Source: Lentisphaerae bacterium WC36 (lineage in GTDB: Bacteria; Verrucomicrobiota; Lentisphaeria; Victivallales; SZUA-371). From it: a stretch of DNA of 64,000 nucleotides. The translations under genes were made by a program, and so were the position numbers. The DNA is taken from the NCBI GenBank assembly GCA_020683205.1, contig CP085689.1, positions 1,116,001-1,180,000 on the forward strand. Direction: 5' to 3'. How positions within the stretch are numbered: position 1 is the first letter of the stretch; every line of letters starts with the position of its first letter. Below, piece after piece: positions 27,326 to 37,800 of this stretch. Below the pieces are notes generated by a model. That model was not told where the DNA came from and made no database searches. It saw only the letters and a program-made list of their open reading frames with translations.

Positions 27326-28564
27326 AAAATTCAATAAAAATCAAGAAAAAACAAATAAAGAAAATATTAAAAATGAAGGTGTAACAATGGAAAATACAGA
27401 TTTAAATACAAACAACAATGAAGGTGTAGCAATGGAAAATAAACCTATAATATTGAGTCATATGGATATGAAAAATGATAATGATTTCACGTTGGACTGT
27501 TGTGACTTTTGGGATGGTTCTGAGCGATTAATTGAGGCAGGTTTGACTACAAATGATGAATTATATGAATACGTAAAATATACAAATTCAAACCATTTTT
27601 TGAGGATGGTTGTGCTGTTTTTATCACTGGCTTATGTTCTTTTTCAATTTTAGCTGATAATCAGGTAGAAATAGAAACTGAATGGGATACCGTTCTTGAA
27701 GGTGAGAAAACATTTAAGTTTCCTGAGCGTATTAGGTATGCTACTGTTTCAGAAGATAAGCAGTATGAACAGGATAGAAAAATAAGTCAATTTTATGGCT
27801 TCCAATATTTATTTTCACCTTGGGGAAAAAATAAAAAAAGAACTTTTCAAATCATTGAAAAAGGTAAGTTGATACAAGTTTATGATAACTTTGAAGAAGC
27901 ATTTTCCAAATTATTCTTTGAGAGCGAACCTTCCAAGTTTTTAAGAGCTATACAACGAAGAATTAAATTACATAAACCAGAGTTTGATGAGTTTTTTAAA
28001 GAATCTGAAGAAGAAAAGAAAATAACCAGAGATATGTATTTAACAGAGCAACTTGATACTGAATTTGACCGCAAAAGAGGTTCTGATTTTATAGCGGATA
28101 AAGAAATATATGATTTCAAAGAGTATACAAATTTAGAGCAACTTATTAAAGAAAATGAAGCAATTTTGATAGTTAGATGTGATGAAAATGAATTTTCACC
28201 TTTATATAATGAGCGTAGACTAGCTTTAGAATGGAGGAATAAAGAATTTGATGATGACCACTTTTTATTTTATTTGGTTCATTATATAACTGAGAAGGAA
28301 AATTTCTCAAAACTATATCAAGAGGCTATAAAGCGTAAGATGAAAACAAGATATGTGATTTCTGTTAAAGACCAAATTAAAGGAAAATTATTTTATGTTA
28401 TGGAAAATGAGAAAGAAATTTCAGTTTTTAATAACTTGAACGATGCAGTTAGAGAATTATTTTCTCATAAAAATCTAGAATTTGAGCGTGCACTCGAAAA
28501 AGAATTTAAAATAACTAAAGATGAATATTACAAACTAGCGAAAAACAGGAAAGAAGATTTTTAG
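27315..28564 (+). pseudogene. Repeat-module protein B (two modules), split by one frameshift
   Basis: Two frames form one gene. The first ends shortly after DELYEYVKYTNSN. Adding one C to CC at 27593-27594 continues it as PFFEDGCAVFITGLCSFSIL and onward through KRTFQIIEKGKLIQVYDNF to the frame that ends at 28564. The second module begins IADKEIYDFKEYTNLEQLI and ends KEISVFNNLNDAVRELF. The joined product has about 416 residues, close in plan to module protein A. ATG 27315 overlaps the end of the Gp2-type gene; ATG 27387 behind AAGGTG is an alternative. Function unknown. Confidence 0.6.
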
Positions 28565-28643
28565 CGTTGTCTTGATAATTTATGTTTTTAAAACGTTCAA
28601 AATTAAATTCTTGAATTTTTTTTAACAATTGAGTAATTGACCC

Positions 28644-28686
28644 GCCCTTGGTTTTATGTATTATAAAATAAAACTAAGGGCTTTTT
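28644..28686 (+). terminator. Intrinsic terminator after module gene B
   Basis: GCCCTTGGTTTTAT pairs with ATAAAACTAAGGGC with one mismatch and a 15-base centre, and TTTTT follows. A convincing rho-independent terminator, and it shows that the next gene has its own start. Confidence 0.75.
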
Positions 28687-28710
28687 AGTCTCAAAATAGA
28701 AGGTGTTATA

Positions 28711-29274
28711 ATGGTTAATGAATTAACGGTTACAAAATTTTTGAATGATGATGAATTGTATGATATAAAGAGGATTACAACGCTTGAAGAATTGGTCATT
28801 AAAGATTGTTGCATTAGCATTTTTTATAGACCTCAATGGAAGCGGAAAAATTGGTTGACTATAAAAACTTTGAATGCAACTTGGTCAAAATTTAACAAAA
28901 AAAACAACAATAAAAACTTGATTTTGAACAACCTTTATTACTGTGTAGACGACTTAAAAAATCAAAAAAGTACTGCAAAATATTTAGAGCGTAATTTGGA
29001 AAACAGTTACTTGCAAATTTCTTGTAACACCAACAACGAAAGAACCTTTAAAATTATCGAAAAAGGCAAAGTGATTTCTAATCATAATAATATAACTGAA
29101 GCAATGATAAAGCTTTTAGGTAGAGATTTAAATTTTGAATACGCCATTGAAAAGAGGTTGAAATTAACGGGTGCTGAATTGGTTAATTTATTAGCAAAAA
29201 GAGAACAACAATATAAGGAGAATTGCATAAAACTACTGAAAATTTTGAAAGCGAAACTACCGCAAAATTTATAA
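28711..29274 (+). CDS. Repeat-module protein C (single module)
   Basis: 187 residues, one copy of the module seen twice in the two genes upstream: DDELYDIKRITTLEELVIKD at the start, LNATWSKF in the Trp helix, then FKIIEKGKVISNHNNITEAM and LNFEYAIEKRLKLTGAELV at the end. It defines the unit as roughly 170 residues. GAAGGTG stands upstream of ATG. It follows a terminator, so it is a separate transcript. The tandem series of one- and two-module genes suggests expansion by duplication. I know no domain with this pattern. Confidence 0.55.
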   Translation: MVNELTVTKFLNDDELYDIKRITTLEELVIKDCCISIFYRPQWKRKNWLTIKTLNATWSKFNKKNNNKNLILNNLYYCVDDLKNQKSTAKYLERNLENSYLQISCNTNNERTFKIIEKGKVISNHNNITEAMIKLLGRDLNFEYAIEKRLKLTGAELVNLLAKREQQYKENCIKLLKILKAKLPQNL

Positions 29275-29494
29275 TACTTGCAAGCCCATTACAACGGCAA
29301 AGTTTCACATTTAAATTATTAGGTTAATTCAGTTAAGAATTTGACATTTATAACTTTTGTTAGTAGGTTATTCTAACAGAAAAAGATCAAAAATGGGAGT
29401 CCTTAATGGAACAAAGTTGAAATTGAATAAATTTTGACATGAAATTAATAATTTATACCTAGTTAAGCTAGGAAAAATTGAATATTACGGTTGT

Positions 29495-29606
29495 ATTCGA
29501 AAACTCGCAACTTTCCTTATAATACAACGACCGTGAGTGTGAAACGTGCTTATTTGAGACACGTTCCACGCTTTGTCGTTGTGTGGGTATTGCGAGTACC
29601 TCGAAT
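29495..29606. ncRNA. Long nested hairpin, candidate structured RNA or origin
   Basis: Four nested stems build one extended hairpin: ATTCGA/TCGAAT (29495, 29601), ACTCGCAA/TTGCGAGT (29503, 29590), ACAACGAC/GTCGTTGT (29524, 29575), and an inner imperfect stem closing on AACGTG/CACGTT (29543, 29560). All listed stems are perfect. It is GC-richer than its surroundings. A further hairpin, GTGTC/GACAC at 29625-29644, follows. It lies 75 bases before a SEL1 gene, so it may be a leader RNA or independent RNA; a single-strand replication origin is equally possible. The rest of 29275-29680 shows no gene. Confidence 0.55.
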
Positions 29607-29680
29607 CAGCAAAGTTGTTGGAGCGTGTCTCTTTTTGTGGACACATTCAAACTAAACAAACACAACGAATCTAAGGATTT

Positions 29681-31102
29681 ATGATGAAAAAACTCGCAAA
29701 AACATTATTTTCCGTCGGCTGTGTGACACTATTAGGAGGTTCGCAAATTTGTCATGCAGAAGAATACAAAAGCAGTGAACATAAGGCTCACGAAAAAGCC
29801 ATTTCACAAGCTTCTGAACAAACAGTAGAAAAAATTCTAGAATTAGCAAAAGCTGGAGATGCTAAAGCTCAATGTGCAATCGGAGCAATTCTATCTCAAC
29901 AAAGTAAATTAAAAGAAGCTCTTGAATGGTTTAAAAAGTCCGCAAATCAAGGTTATGCCGAAGCTCAACACAACATAGGAATTTCCTATTATCATGGTTT
30001 CGCAGTCAAACAAGACTACAAAAAAGCTTTTGAATGGTTTAAAAAAGCGGCAGAAAACGGCTTTGTTGATTCACAATTTGCCCTTGGATTATTTTATCTG
30101 AAAGGAATTGGTACGCCAATTAATTCTAAAAATGCAGATTTGCTACAAATTAATACTACAGGCGAAGCTGGTGATCTTTATAAGGATTTTGAAAAGGCAT
30201 TTTACTGGTTCAAAAAAGCTTCAAATGGAGGACACATTTTAGCTCATACACAAACAGGAGTACTTTACTTTTTAGGTTTAGGAACAATTCAAAATTATCC
30301 CGAAGCAGCTAGACTGTTTGAAATAACCTTAAAAAGTGTGCCACATCCCGATGCTCAGTACTATTTAGGAAAGATGTATCAAAAAGGATTAGGTGTCGAA
30401 AGGAATCCCTCCAAAGCCTCAAAATTGATGCAAGAACTTTTAGCAAATAAACTACTTCCTCAAGCATCGCAACGAGTTAAGAATAAGTTGGCAGTTTATT
30501 TTAGAAAAAACCTCAATTTTGTAAAAACAGCAGAGCTTATGAACAAAAACGCTCCAGATTATAAGATAATCGCTAGGCTTGCAAAAGAAGAAAAATACGT
30601 TGTTGACGAAAATTCAGAATTAGCTAAAGGCTGTTTTGAGTTGGTTGATTGTGGCGTTTTCCCAAGATACTCAGGTACAACCGTAGGAAACGCAATAAAC
30701 AGCTATTTTAAAAATGTGACATGGCGGGTAAAGATGTATCCTAATAAGAAAATAATTGTCGAGGCAATTGGAACTTTTCAGAAGGATTTTTTACATTTTG
30801 GTAACACTAAAAAAAGTCCAATAGGTGAAATGGCAATCATCAAGTTTGTAATAAAATCAGATGAAACGTTTGGATTTGAAAGAGTAATTTTAGCTACTCA
30901 AAATTTGGATGCCGAAAATTTTGTCAAAACCAAAAAGAAAGTTTTTAGCAACGCCACTCTTGAGCCTTTAGCTAGATCGGTTGAAGAAATTGCAAGCGAA
31001 TTAAGAGACCGAGAGTTATTGAACGAAGTTGTCGGAGGACAATTTTACACCACCTTCAGTATGACTGAATTTCTCAATGAAATTTACAACGCATTACCAT
31101 AA
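29681..31102 (+). CDS. Secreted SEL1-repeat protein
   Basis: 473 residues. The signal peptide is KKLAKTLFSVGCVTLLGGS plus QICHAEE. SEL1 repeats occupy residues ~45-270: AKAGDAKAQCAIGAILSQQ, ALEWFKKSANQGYAEAQHNI, AFEWFKKAAENGFVDSQFAL, AFYWFKKASNGGHILAHTQT and YYLGKMYQKGLGVERNPSKA. Residues ~310-470 are a separate mixed domain (VTWRVKMYPNKKIIVEAIGT) that I do not recognise. AAGGA precedes a double ATG. Periplasmic or secreted scaffold; it leads a short operon with two small membrane proteins. Confidence 0.85.
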   Translation: MMKKLAKTLFSVGCVTLLGGSQICHAEEYKSSEHKAHEKAISQASEQTVEKILELAKAGDAKAQCAIGAILSQQSKLKEALEWFKKSANQGYAEAQHNIGISYYHGFAVKQDYKKAFEWFKKAAENGFVDSQFALGLFYLKGIGTPINSKNADLLQINTTGEAGDLYKDFEKAFYWFKKASNGGHILAHTQTGVLYFLGLGTIQNYPEAARLFEITLKSVPHPDAQYYLGKMYQKGLGVERNPSKASKLMQELLANKLLPQASQRVKNKLAVYFRKNLNFVKTAELMNKNAPDYKIIARLAKEEKYVVDENSELAKGCFELVDCGVFPRYSGTTVGNAINSYFKNVTWRVKMYPNKKIIVEAIGTFQKDFLHFGNTKKSPIGEMAIIKFVIKSDETFGFERVILATQNLDAENFVKTKKKVFSNATLEPLARSVEEIASELRDRELLNEVVGGQFYTTFSMTEFLNEIYNALP

Positions 31103-31118
31103 AAAAAGGAAAAAACAA

Positions 31119-31238
31119 ATGTCAGAAAATCAAGAACAAGAAAAGCATATCCCTCCAGCAGTTACAATAGTTGTTTTAATAATTTTAGCAGTCGTAGGTT
31201 ATATTATTGTTAAGCAGTGCATTGGCAACATTGGGTGA
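31119..31238 (+). CDS. Small single-span membrane protein (39 aa)
   Basis: A short open frame reads SENQEQEKHIPPAVTIVV, then LIILAVVGYIIVK and QCIGNIG. AAAAAGGA lies eight bases before ATG. One transmembrane helix (residues 15-31) follows a charged N-terminus. It starts 16 bases after the SEL1 gene and ends two bases before the next start, so it belongs to that operon. Confidence 0.55.
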   Translation: MSENQEQEKHIPPAVTIVVLIILAVVGYIIVKQCIGNIG

Positions 31239-31240
31239 AT

Positions 31241-31660
31241 ATGAATATGAAAAAAAATGAACTCATTAAAGGGCTTATAGTTGTAACTTTAGCAATCATA
31301 GTTGTTGTAGTTGGCTATTATGTTGGCACACAGGATTATAAAAGACTTAAAGTCCAAAGTGAAATTGAAAACAGGAAAAATCGTATAGAGCCAATGAAAA
31401 TAGAGTCAGGCAGTGAAAAACTTGACAGAATATTTGCAACAAACGCTTTGTTTCGAGAATTAAAACAAACTCAATCTCAAATTGAAAGTAAAAACCTGTC
31501 GCAGAAAAATATCTTGGAAATCAAGGAAAAATTAAAGGATATTTTCAATAAAGCTGAAAAGATAAACTCGCCAAGAGATAAAAATGACCTAAAAAAGTTG
31601 ATAAAAGCACAAGAAAAACAACTTTCTGAATTGGAGAAAACTAGCAAATTTTTTAATTAA
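31241..31660 (+). CDS. Membrane-anchored coiled-coil protein
   Basis: 139 residues from ATG 31241. This start follows the preceding gene's TGA with GGGTG in front; the longer frame from 31217 overlaps that gene. One transmembrane helix (LIVVTLAIIVVVVGYYVGT) is followed by ~110 charged residues with heptad-like spacing (IESKNLSQKNILEIKEKLKD). No family recognised. The operon order of SEL1 protein, small membrane protein and coiled-coil membrane protein suggests an envelope assembly. Confidence 0.6.
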   Translation: MNMKKNELIKGLIVVTLAIIVVVVGYYVGTQDYKRLKVQSEIENRKNRIEPMKIESGSEKLDRIFATNALFRELKQTQSQIESKNLSQKNILEIKEKLKDIFNKAEKINSPRDKNDLKKLIKAQEKQLSELEKTSKFFN

Positions 31661-31699
31661 CAACAAACCATAATATAAACTACAATCACTACTAAAAAG

Positions 31700-31737
31700 T
31701 CCCTCTTGGAAGCGAAATTCAACCAAGAGGGATTTTT
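31700..31737 (+). terminator. Intrinsic terminator of the SEL1 operon
   Basis: TCCCTCTTGG and CCAAGAGGGA form a perfect 10-bp stem with a 13-base loop, followed by TTTTT. Closes the three-gene operon. Confidence 0.85.
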
Positions 31738-31886
31738 CTATATATAATTATTAATAGTACTATTGAATGTCAATAAAATCACAATATATTAATATTTGTT
31801 GCAGTAAAAAATCAAAAGAAACACTAGTAAAATGGTAGCAAATCTGAAGTTGCAAAAAAAGCATATAGAAAAAAGGTGGTGGTAAA

Positions 31887-32159
31887 ATGAGTAAATTAAC
31901 AACAGAAGAGAAAAAGATAGCTTATGAATTTATAGGAAAATTAGCAGTTTGTTTGTATGCAAGTGATATTAAAATAAGTTACTCTAGTTTAAAGCATATT
32001 CTCAGCAATAGAATTGACAAATACAATGATTCTTATAGAGGAGGAGACGAAATAGCATCATCTGCAGCTGAATTTTTTAGAAAAAAGAAAGAACATACAA
32101 AAGAAAGTATTATAAGAGAATCATTTGTATCTAAAGAATCCATTTCACAACTAATCTAA
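31887..32159 (+). CDS. Small unknown protein (90 aa)
   Basis: Helical, charged protein reading SKLTTEEKKIAYEFIGKLAV at the start and containing YRGGDEIASSAAEFFRKKKE. AAGGTGGTGG precedes ATG. No family recognised. It is separated from the helicase gene by an att-like repeat, so it probably belongs to the end of element A and not to the helicase cassette. Confidence 0.5.
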   Translation: MSKLTTEEKKIAYEFIGKLAVCLYASDIKISYSSLKHILSNRIDKYNDSYRGGDEIASSAAEFFRKKKEHTKESIIRESFVSKESISQLI

Positions 32160-32181
32160 AAATAATATGGGTCTTTTTAAA

Positions 32182-32238
32182 GGTACCTTTTCTACGCCCG
32201 AAAAGTATTAAAGAAGTACCACCAAGTACCATTTGAGG
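32182..32238. repeat. att-like repeat, copy 2 (left edge of helicase cassette)
   Basis: GGTACCTTTTCTACGCCCGA, AAAGTATTAAAGA and AGTACCACCAAGTACCATTT align along their length with 17675-17731. The AGTACC pair recurs at 38762, just after the cassette's second gene. The cassette of two genes is thus bracketed by related sequence 6.5 kb apart. Confidence 0.5.
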
Positions 32239-32280
32239 TATTTAGAATATATGAAATAATATTTAAGGAATATTTTTATA

Positions 32281-34785
32281 ATGAGCATTTTTAATAGATT
32301 AAGAGTAAATGATGATAATAGTGCAACAATTAATCCTATTGATATTTTTAATAAACTACCCAAAGAGGAAAATATAAATGACTTATTTTATAGTCAAAGT
32401 TCTATTTTAACTGCATGGTTCAAAAAAAGAACTCAAAAAGATTCCGTTATAAAGTTACATACTGGTGGGGGAAAAACTCTAGTTGGACTTTTAATAGCCA
32501 AATCAACGTCAGAGGAACTTAAAAAACCAGTCTTATATTTAGTACCAACAACGCAATTAGTAGAACAAACAATGGAGAAAGCCAAATTATATAAAATAAG
32601 AGCTGTAAAATATACAAAGAATGTTCCATTGAATAGTGATTTTTTAAATTGTAATGCTGTTATGATAGCGACATATAATGCTCTATTTAATGGGAAATCT
32701 AAATTTGGAATCAAAGGAAAGCCTGATATAGTGGACTTAGGTGCAGTCATATTAGACGACGCTCATGCAGCATTTTCAACGATTAGGGATTCATTTACTA
32801 TTAACATAGTAAAGAATAAAAATACTGAATTATACAATGAAATTGTGGATGAATTTAAAGTACCATTTCAGCAATTAGGCAAACAAAATCTTTTTGAAGA
32901 TATAATAAATGATTTAGATAACACAGTATTGGAAGTTCCATACAGGCATTGGATTAATAAAGTAGAGTATTTTTCTAAAAAATTAAGTGATTATTCCAAA
33001 GATTACATATTTCAGTGGCCTTTAATGAGGGATGAACTAAAATATTCCCATTGTATTATTTCAAAAAATGAAATAACTATAACACCTATACTTCCTATTA
33101 TTGAGATGTTTCCAACTTTTACCGATGCTGATAGACGAGTTTACATGTCTGCAACAATCGCAGATGATAGTGAAATTATAAAGACGTTTGGAGCAGAACT
33201 GGATTCTGTAAATAAACCTTTTCTCTCAGACTCTATGGCTGGAATAAGTGAGCGAATGATTTTAATTCCTAGTTTTATAAAAAAATTTGATTACAGCCTT
33301 GAAGATATTAAAGAGATTTTACTTAAGATTTCAAATGAGCTCAATAAAGGTACAGTAATTCTTTGTCCTTCAGAAAAGCATGCACTTGAATGGCAAGATT
33401 TTGATATAAAAGTTGGAAATAAAGACAACGTAACTGATTTGGTAGAGGAATTGCAACTTAAGAATCATTTTGGACCTGTAGTATTTGCTAATAGGTATGA
33501 TGGCATTGATTTAGGGGGAGATTCTTGTAGACTTCTTGTAATGGATGGCTTGCCTGAAGGAACTTCAAATTATGAGCTTTTAAAGGCAAGTCTACTACAT
33601 AAAGGAAAACTTCTTAATAAAATATTATCCCAGCGCATAGAACAAGGCATGGGGCGAGGAGCCAGAGGAGCAAGTGATTATTGTGTAATTATCATTCTAG
33701 GCAATAAGCTAACACATTGGTTTGCACAAAAAAGTAATTTTTCATATTTAACAGATGCAACTAGAGCTCAGGTTGAAATTGGAAATGAAATTAGTAGCGA
33801 AATCAAAAATAAAGAAGAGTTTTTAGATACAATTAACGCTTGTCTTTCTCGGAGCGATGAGTGGAGAAATTACCATCAACAAAGCCTTGACAAAAAAATC
33901 AATAATTCATCAAAGTCCAATACATATGAGTCGGCATTTTCTGAACGGAAAGCTTTCGATTTATGGAGAAATGGACATGGAAATAAGGCAATAGAAAAAA
34001 TAGAAAGGCTTTGTAATGATTCAAATGATTTAAATGAGCAGGAAATAGGCTGGTTAAAACAATTTGCTGCAAGAATTGCCTACGATAATAATTTACAGGA
34101 AAAAACTGAACAGTTACAACAAGATGCCTTTTCGAATAATAGAGACTTATTAAGACCTGAAAATCAAATCATGAATATCCCATCATTAGGACTTCCTAGT
34201 GAGCAATCTGAAGGAATAATGAAGCGATTTAATGAATATCATTTTAAGCAAGCAATAATTGAAGAGATTGATGGCATAACTTCATTGTTTACAAGTAATA
34301 CTTCTGCAAATAAATTTGAAGAAGCTGTAAAACAACTTGGACAATTTTTGGGTTTCAGTGCAGACCGTTATGATAAAAATGGAGAAGGTCCAGACGTTGT
34401 TTGGCTATTGCCTGATAATAAAGCTTTAATTATAGAAGCAAAACATAGAAAACAAAAGGAAACCCCGTTTAATAAGGAAGAACTAGGTCAATTATTAGTT
34501 GCAGATAAGTGGTTTTCCAAAAATTATTCTGACTATGAGGGAGTTGCTGTATCCATACACCCTTCAAATAAAGCAACCAAAAATGCCCATGCAGAAAGTG
34601 TCTATGTACTAACACTTGATAAATTAAACTTGTTGGCTAGTGATATTAAAGTCTTTTATAGGCAATTAAGCGAAGAGATTGATGAAAAAAAACTTCCCAC
34701 AACATGTAGTCAGTTATTAGAAGCTAGTAAATTTAATGAAAATAATTTCGTTGAGAATTATTTAGATAAATTTGAGTCTAATTAA
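32281..34785 (+). CDS. SF2 helicase fused to PD-(D/E)XK nuclease
   Basis: 834 residues. The helicase core has Walker A KLHTGGGKTLVGLLIAK (~60), motif Ib-type LVPTTQLVEQ, Walker B VILDDAHAAF (DDAH, not DEAH), motif III-type YMSATIADD, and a C-terminal lobe with NRYDGIDLGGDSCRLLVMDG and motif VI SQRIEQGMGRGARGASDY. Residues ~670-760 form a restriction-like nuclease: FEEAVKQLGQFLGF, GEGPDVVWLLPD (the Asp) and KALIIEAKHRK (ExK). It should unwind or translocate on nucleic acid and cut. The next gene begins 31 bases downstream on the same strand, so the two form one unit. ATG is preceded by TAAGGAA. Confidence 0.78.
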   Translation: MSIFNRLRVNDDNSATINPIDIFNKLPKEENINDLFYSQSSILTAWFKKRTQKDSVIKLHTGGGKTLVGLLIAKSTSEELKKPVLYLVPTTQLVEQTMEKAKLYKIRAVKYTKNVPLNSDFLNCNAVMIATYNALFNGKSKFGIKGKPDIVDLGAVILDDAHAAFSTIRDSFTINIVKNKNTELYNEIVDEFKVPFQQLGKQNLFEDIINDLDNTVLEVPYRHWINKVEYFSKKLSDYSKDYIFQWPLMRDELKYSHCIISKNEITITPILPIIEMFPTFTDADRRVYMSATIADDSEIIKTFGAELDSVNKPFLSDSMAGISERMILIPSFIKKFDYSLEDIKEILLKISNELNKGTVILCPSEKHALEWQDFDIKVGNKDNVTDLVEELQLKNHFGPVVFANRYDGIDLGGDSCRLLVMDGLPEGTSNYELLKASLLHKGKLLNKILSQRIEQGMGRGARGASDYCVIIILGNKLTHWFAQKSNFSYLTDATRAQVEIGNEISSEIKNKEEFLDTINACLSRSDEWRNYHQQSLDKKINNSSKSNTYESAFSERKAFDLWRNGHGNKAIEKIERLCNDSNDLNEQEIGWLKQFAARIAYDNNLQEKTEQLQQDAFSNNRDLLRPENQIMNIPSLGLPSEQSEGIMKRFNEYHFKQAIIEEIDGITSLFTSNTSANKFEEAVKQLGQFLGFSADRYDKNGEGPDVVWLLPDNKALIIEAKHRKQKETPFNKEELGQLLVADKWFSKNYSDYEGVAVSIHPSNKATKNAHAESVYVLTLDKLNLLASDIKVFYRQLSEEIDEKKLPTTCSQLLEASKFNENNFVENYLDKFESN

Positions 34786-34816
34786 TTACTAAAGCCATAT
34801 AAGGATCAAAATAAAA

Positions 34817-37800
34817 GTGTCATCATTACTAAAAAAAACGCTATATAAATTAGCAGACTTAGGAATAAAGAAAAAACTGATTAATACAATATTCACTTCA
34901 GGAGGAATTACTGCTGTTGCTACAGGAGGTCTCAACCTTCCTTGTATTGCCAGTCTTTTGGTATGTTATTGTGGAATTACTTTTTTAAACGATGTTGATA
35001 AAAAAAAGAAAGAGCAAAAACTTGAGGAGTTTTTTGCTAAAAATTTTTCTGAAATTTTGCAAGCACTAGAAAAAGAACAAGAATCTACTGATTGCCTGTT
35101 GGATCATATTTTAGAGACAGAATTATCAGTCAAAGAATTAAGCAAATATTTAAAAAGTGAATTTGAAAAAAATGGAAATGATTTAAAGAAGATTACAAAA
35201 AGTCTAAATTTTCAAAAATGTGAATTGGAAGGACTTTTAGGTGCCATTAAGCAACTTCACAAAGATCATCAACAACTTCAGAATGACCATAGACAGATTC
35301 ATAAAGGTCAAAGAATCATTGAAACTAATCAAGATAAAATGATGGGTAAACTACAAAATATAGAAAATTTGTTGGAGCCATCATCAAATATTATATTGGA
35401 AGCTTTTAACGTTAATAATTTCGGAAAAATTGTTACTAAGTTGGGTGATGATTTTGATGGTGCTTTGATAGCCATTGACAGTTTTATAGCTCAAAAAAAT
35501 ATTCAACAGGCAAAAGGTTTATTAGAAGCTTGCAAAAAAAAGTACTCTGAGTCGATTGATAAAAAAATTTGGTTGCTTGCATTTGAAGGATTATTATATT
35601 TTAATATTGGTGAAAGTTCAAAAGCAGTTAAATTTATACAAAAGTCTCAAAATATATTAATTTTTTCAGAGAAAACACCTGATAATATTCTTGCAATTAT
35701 ATACTCGATAGGATACTTAAGGAATAACAACAAAGAAGAAGCTCTCAGGTTAACTGAAAATCTTATTAACTCTGCTAATCAGAAAATTAAAACAATAGCA
35801 TTAACTATCTGGATTGAAGCTTGTGATTTATCTTTGAATAAAATTATAGAAAAACTGCATGAAGATGATTTTAATTCACCAGAAATAACACAGCAATTGT
35901 CTATAACAGCTTATAAAGAAAAAAATTATGAAACAGCAGAAAATTATGCAAAAAAAAGCATTGAATTGGCTGAAAAGTACGAATCTACTCCAAATTATCA
36001 ATTGCTGGCAGATATTTTGATGAAGAAAAAATTTGGAAGTCTTATTAAAGTTGGTTTTGTGGAAGATTTTCTTTCCGAAGATGAATGGTCCGATTTTGAA
36101 AAAATTGAAGAACTATACACTAAAGCATTGAATATTTTTAGTAAATTTGCAAATGAAACAGTACTATCAATAGTTAAGTTTCAATTAGCTCACCTATATT
36201 TCATCGTTAAAGATTTTAAACGTTCTAAAAAATACTTGAAAAAAATATTTGAATCTAACTCTATTGATAAACTTGTGTTATCGAATATAATAAAAATATT
36301 TCCACAAATAGAAAGTGTTGATACAACTGTGGAGGCATGTGAAAAATTTAAAAAATTTATTCTTAAAACTCCAGAAATATTACAAGATTATATTGCCATC
36401 TCGATTCAGTCAGAAAAATATTACGATATGGCATGTAAACTTGTTGATGAAAATATCGAAATAGAAAGCTTTAGTGAAATAGATAATCCTGGTTCACTTT
36501 TCCCAATTGGTATAGGTGAAGCATACATAAAACATGAAGGTTTTGATAGATTAAATAATTTAATTGAAAAACTTTCACAAAAAAATATGTTATTCCATAG
36601 TAATTTTTTAGAATCTTTGATGTTCTTAAAATCAAACCGTAAAAAATCAATAGAATTATTACACAAAGCTATTAGTATATCAGGGTTTGATAAACCTCAT
36701 ATTAATAGGGTATTATTGATTATGATGATGGAAACTTTATTTGAAATTAAAGATTGGAAAACAGCTTTTAAAATATTGGAAAGTAATTTATGCAATGATA
36801 AAACTAATCAAGTAACTTATGATTATATTTATGTAGCAAATATGCTTGAAGAGTATGAGTGTGTTGAAACGTTAGGACTTGAATTAAGAAAAAATAATTG
36901 TTATGATTGGCAATTTATAAGCAGAGAAATCGAAACAATACAAAGATATAGTCACGCAAAAGCTGACCTTTTTATTAATAGTTTAATATCTTTACCTCAA
37001 TTAAGTGAATATAAACCTCAGCTAAATATTTACCGCTGTATTTCTCAACTGGAACAGGGAAATTTCAAAAGTGAAGATTATGTTGATTTTTCATACCCAA
37101 ATGTTGATGATGTTAACGAATTTTCACCTTGGATTAATATTCCTTGTCTCCTTATGCATTTAGAATCATATGAAGATGCATTTGATTATGCTTACTTGTT
37201 AAGACAAAAATTTTATGAATTTAAGCAAGTTCGTCAAATATATTTAAATATTTTATTAAACTCAAATTATTATAGAAATGAAGAGCCAGGTTGGTTAGCC
37301 TCCTCAACAGTAAGGATCAATATGGCTGTGTCTTATAAAAGAATTGGTATTTCTGAAAATACTAAGACTATTGTTATAGATGATAGTCCATTTACTAATG
37401 AATTGAGAAAGGAGTACAAACTTGAGTCTGATTTGGTTCAACAGTTTATTGGGAAAAAAGTAGGAGATATAGTAACCCTTGATTCAGGAAAACTTTATCC
37501 ATATGATGTAAAAATTACTGATATAAAACATAAATATATACATGCTTACCTAGAAGAACTTTATAGTAGTGAAATTATAACAAGAATTCCGGTGCCTGAT
37601 GATGAAAATGGGAATCCTGATTTTTCTAACCTTATAAAAAGTTTAGATAATAATAATAATTTCATGAACCAAAGAATAGATTTTGCAAATAAGCAATATC
37701 CTGAATTTCCATCATTCTATTTATTTTCACATTTTGCAAATTTAGATATAAAAGATAGTATAGCTTATATTGCAGGGCAAGAAAAATTTTTGATTGATAC

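Noticed and set aside
31887-32159. 90-aa gene as a third component of the helicase system
   Set aside because: An att-like repeat and about 120 bases separate it from the helicase gene, while helicase and TPR genes are only 31 bases apart.
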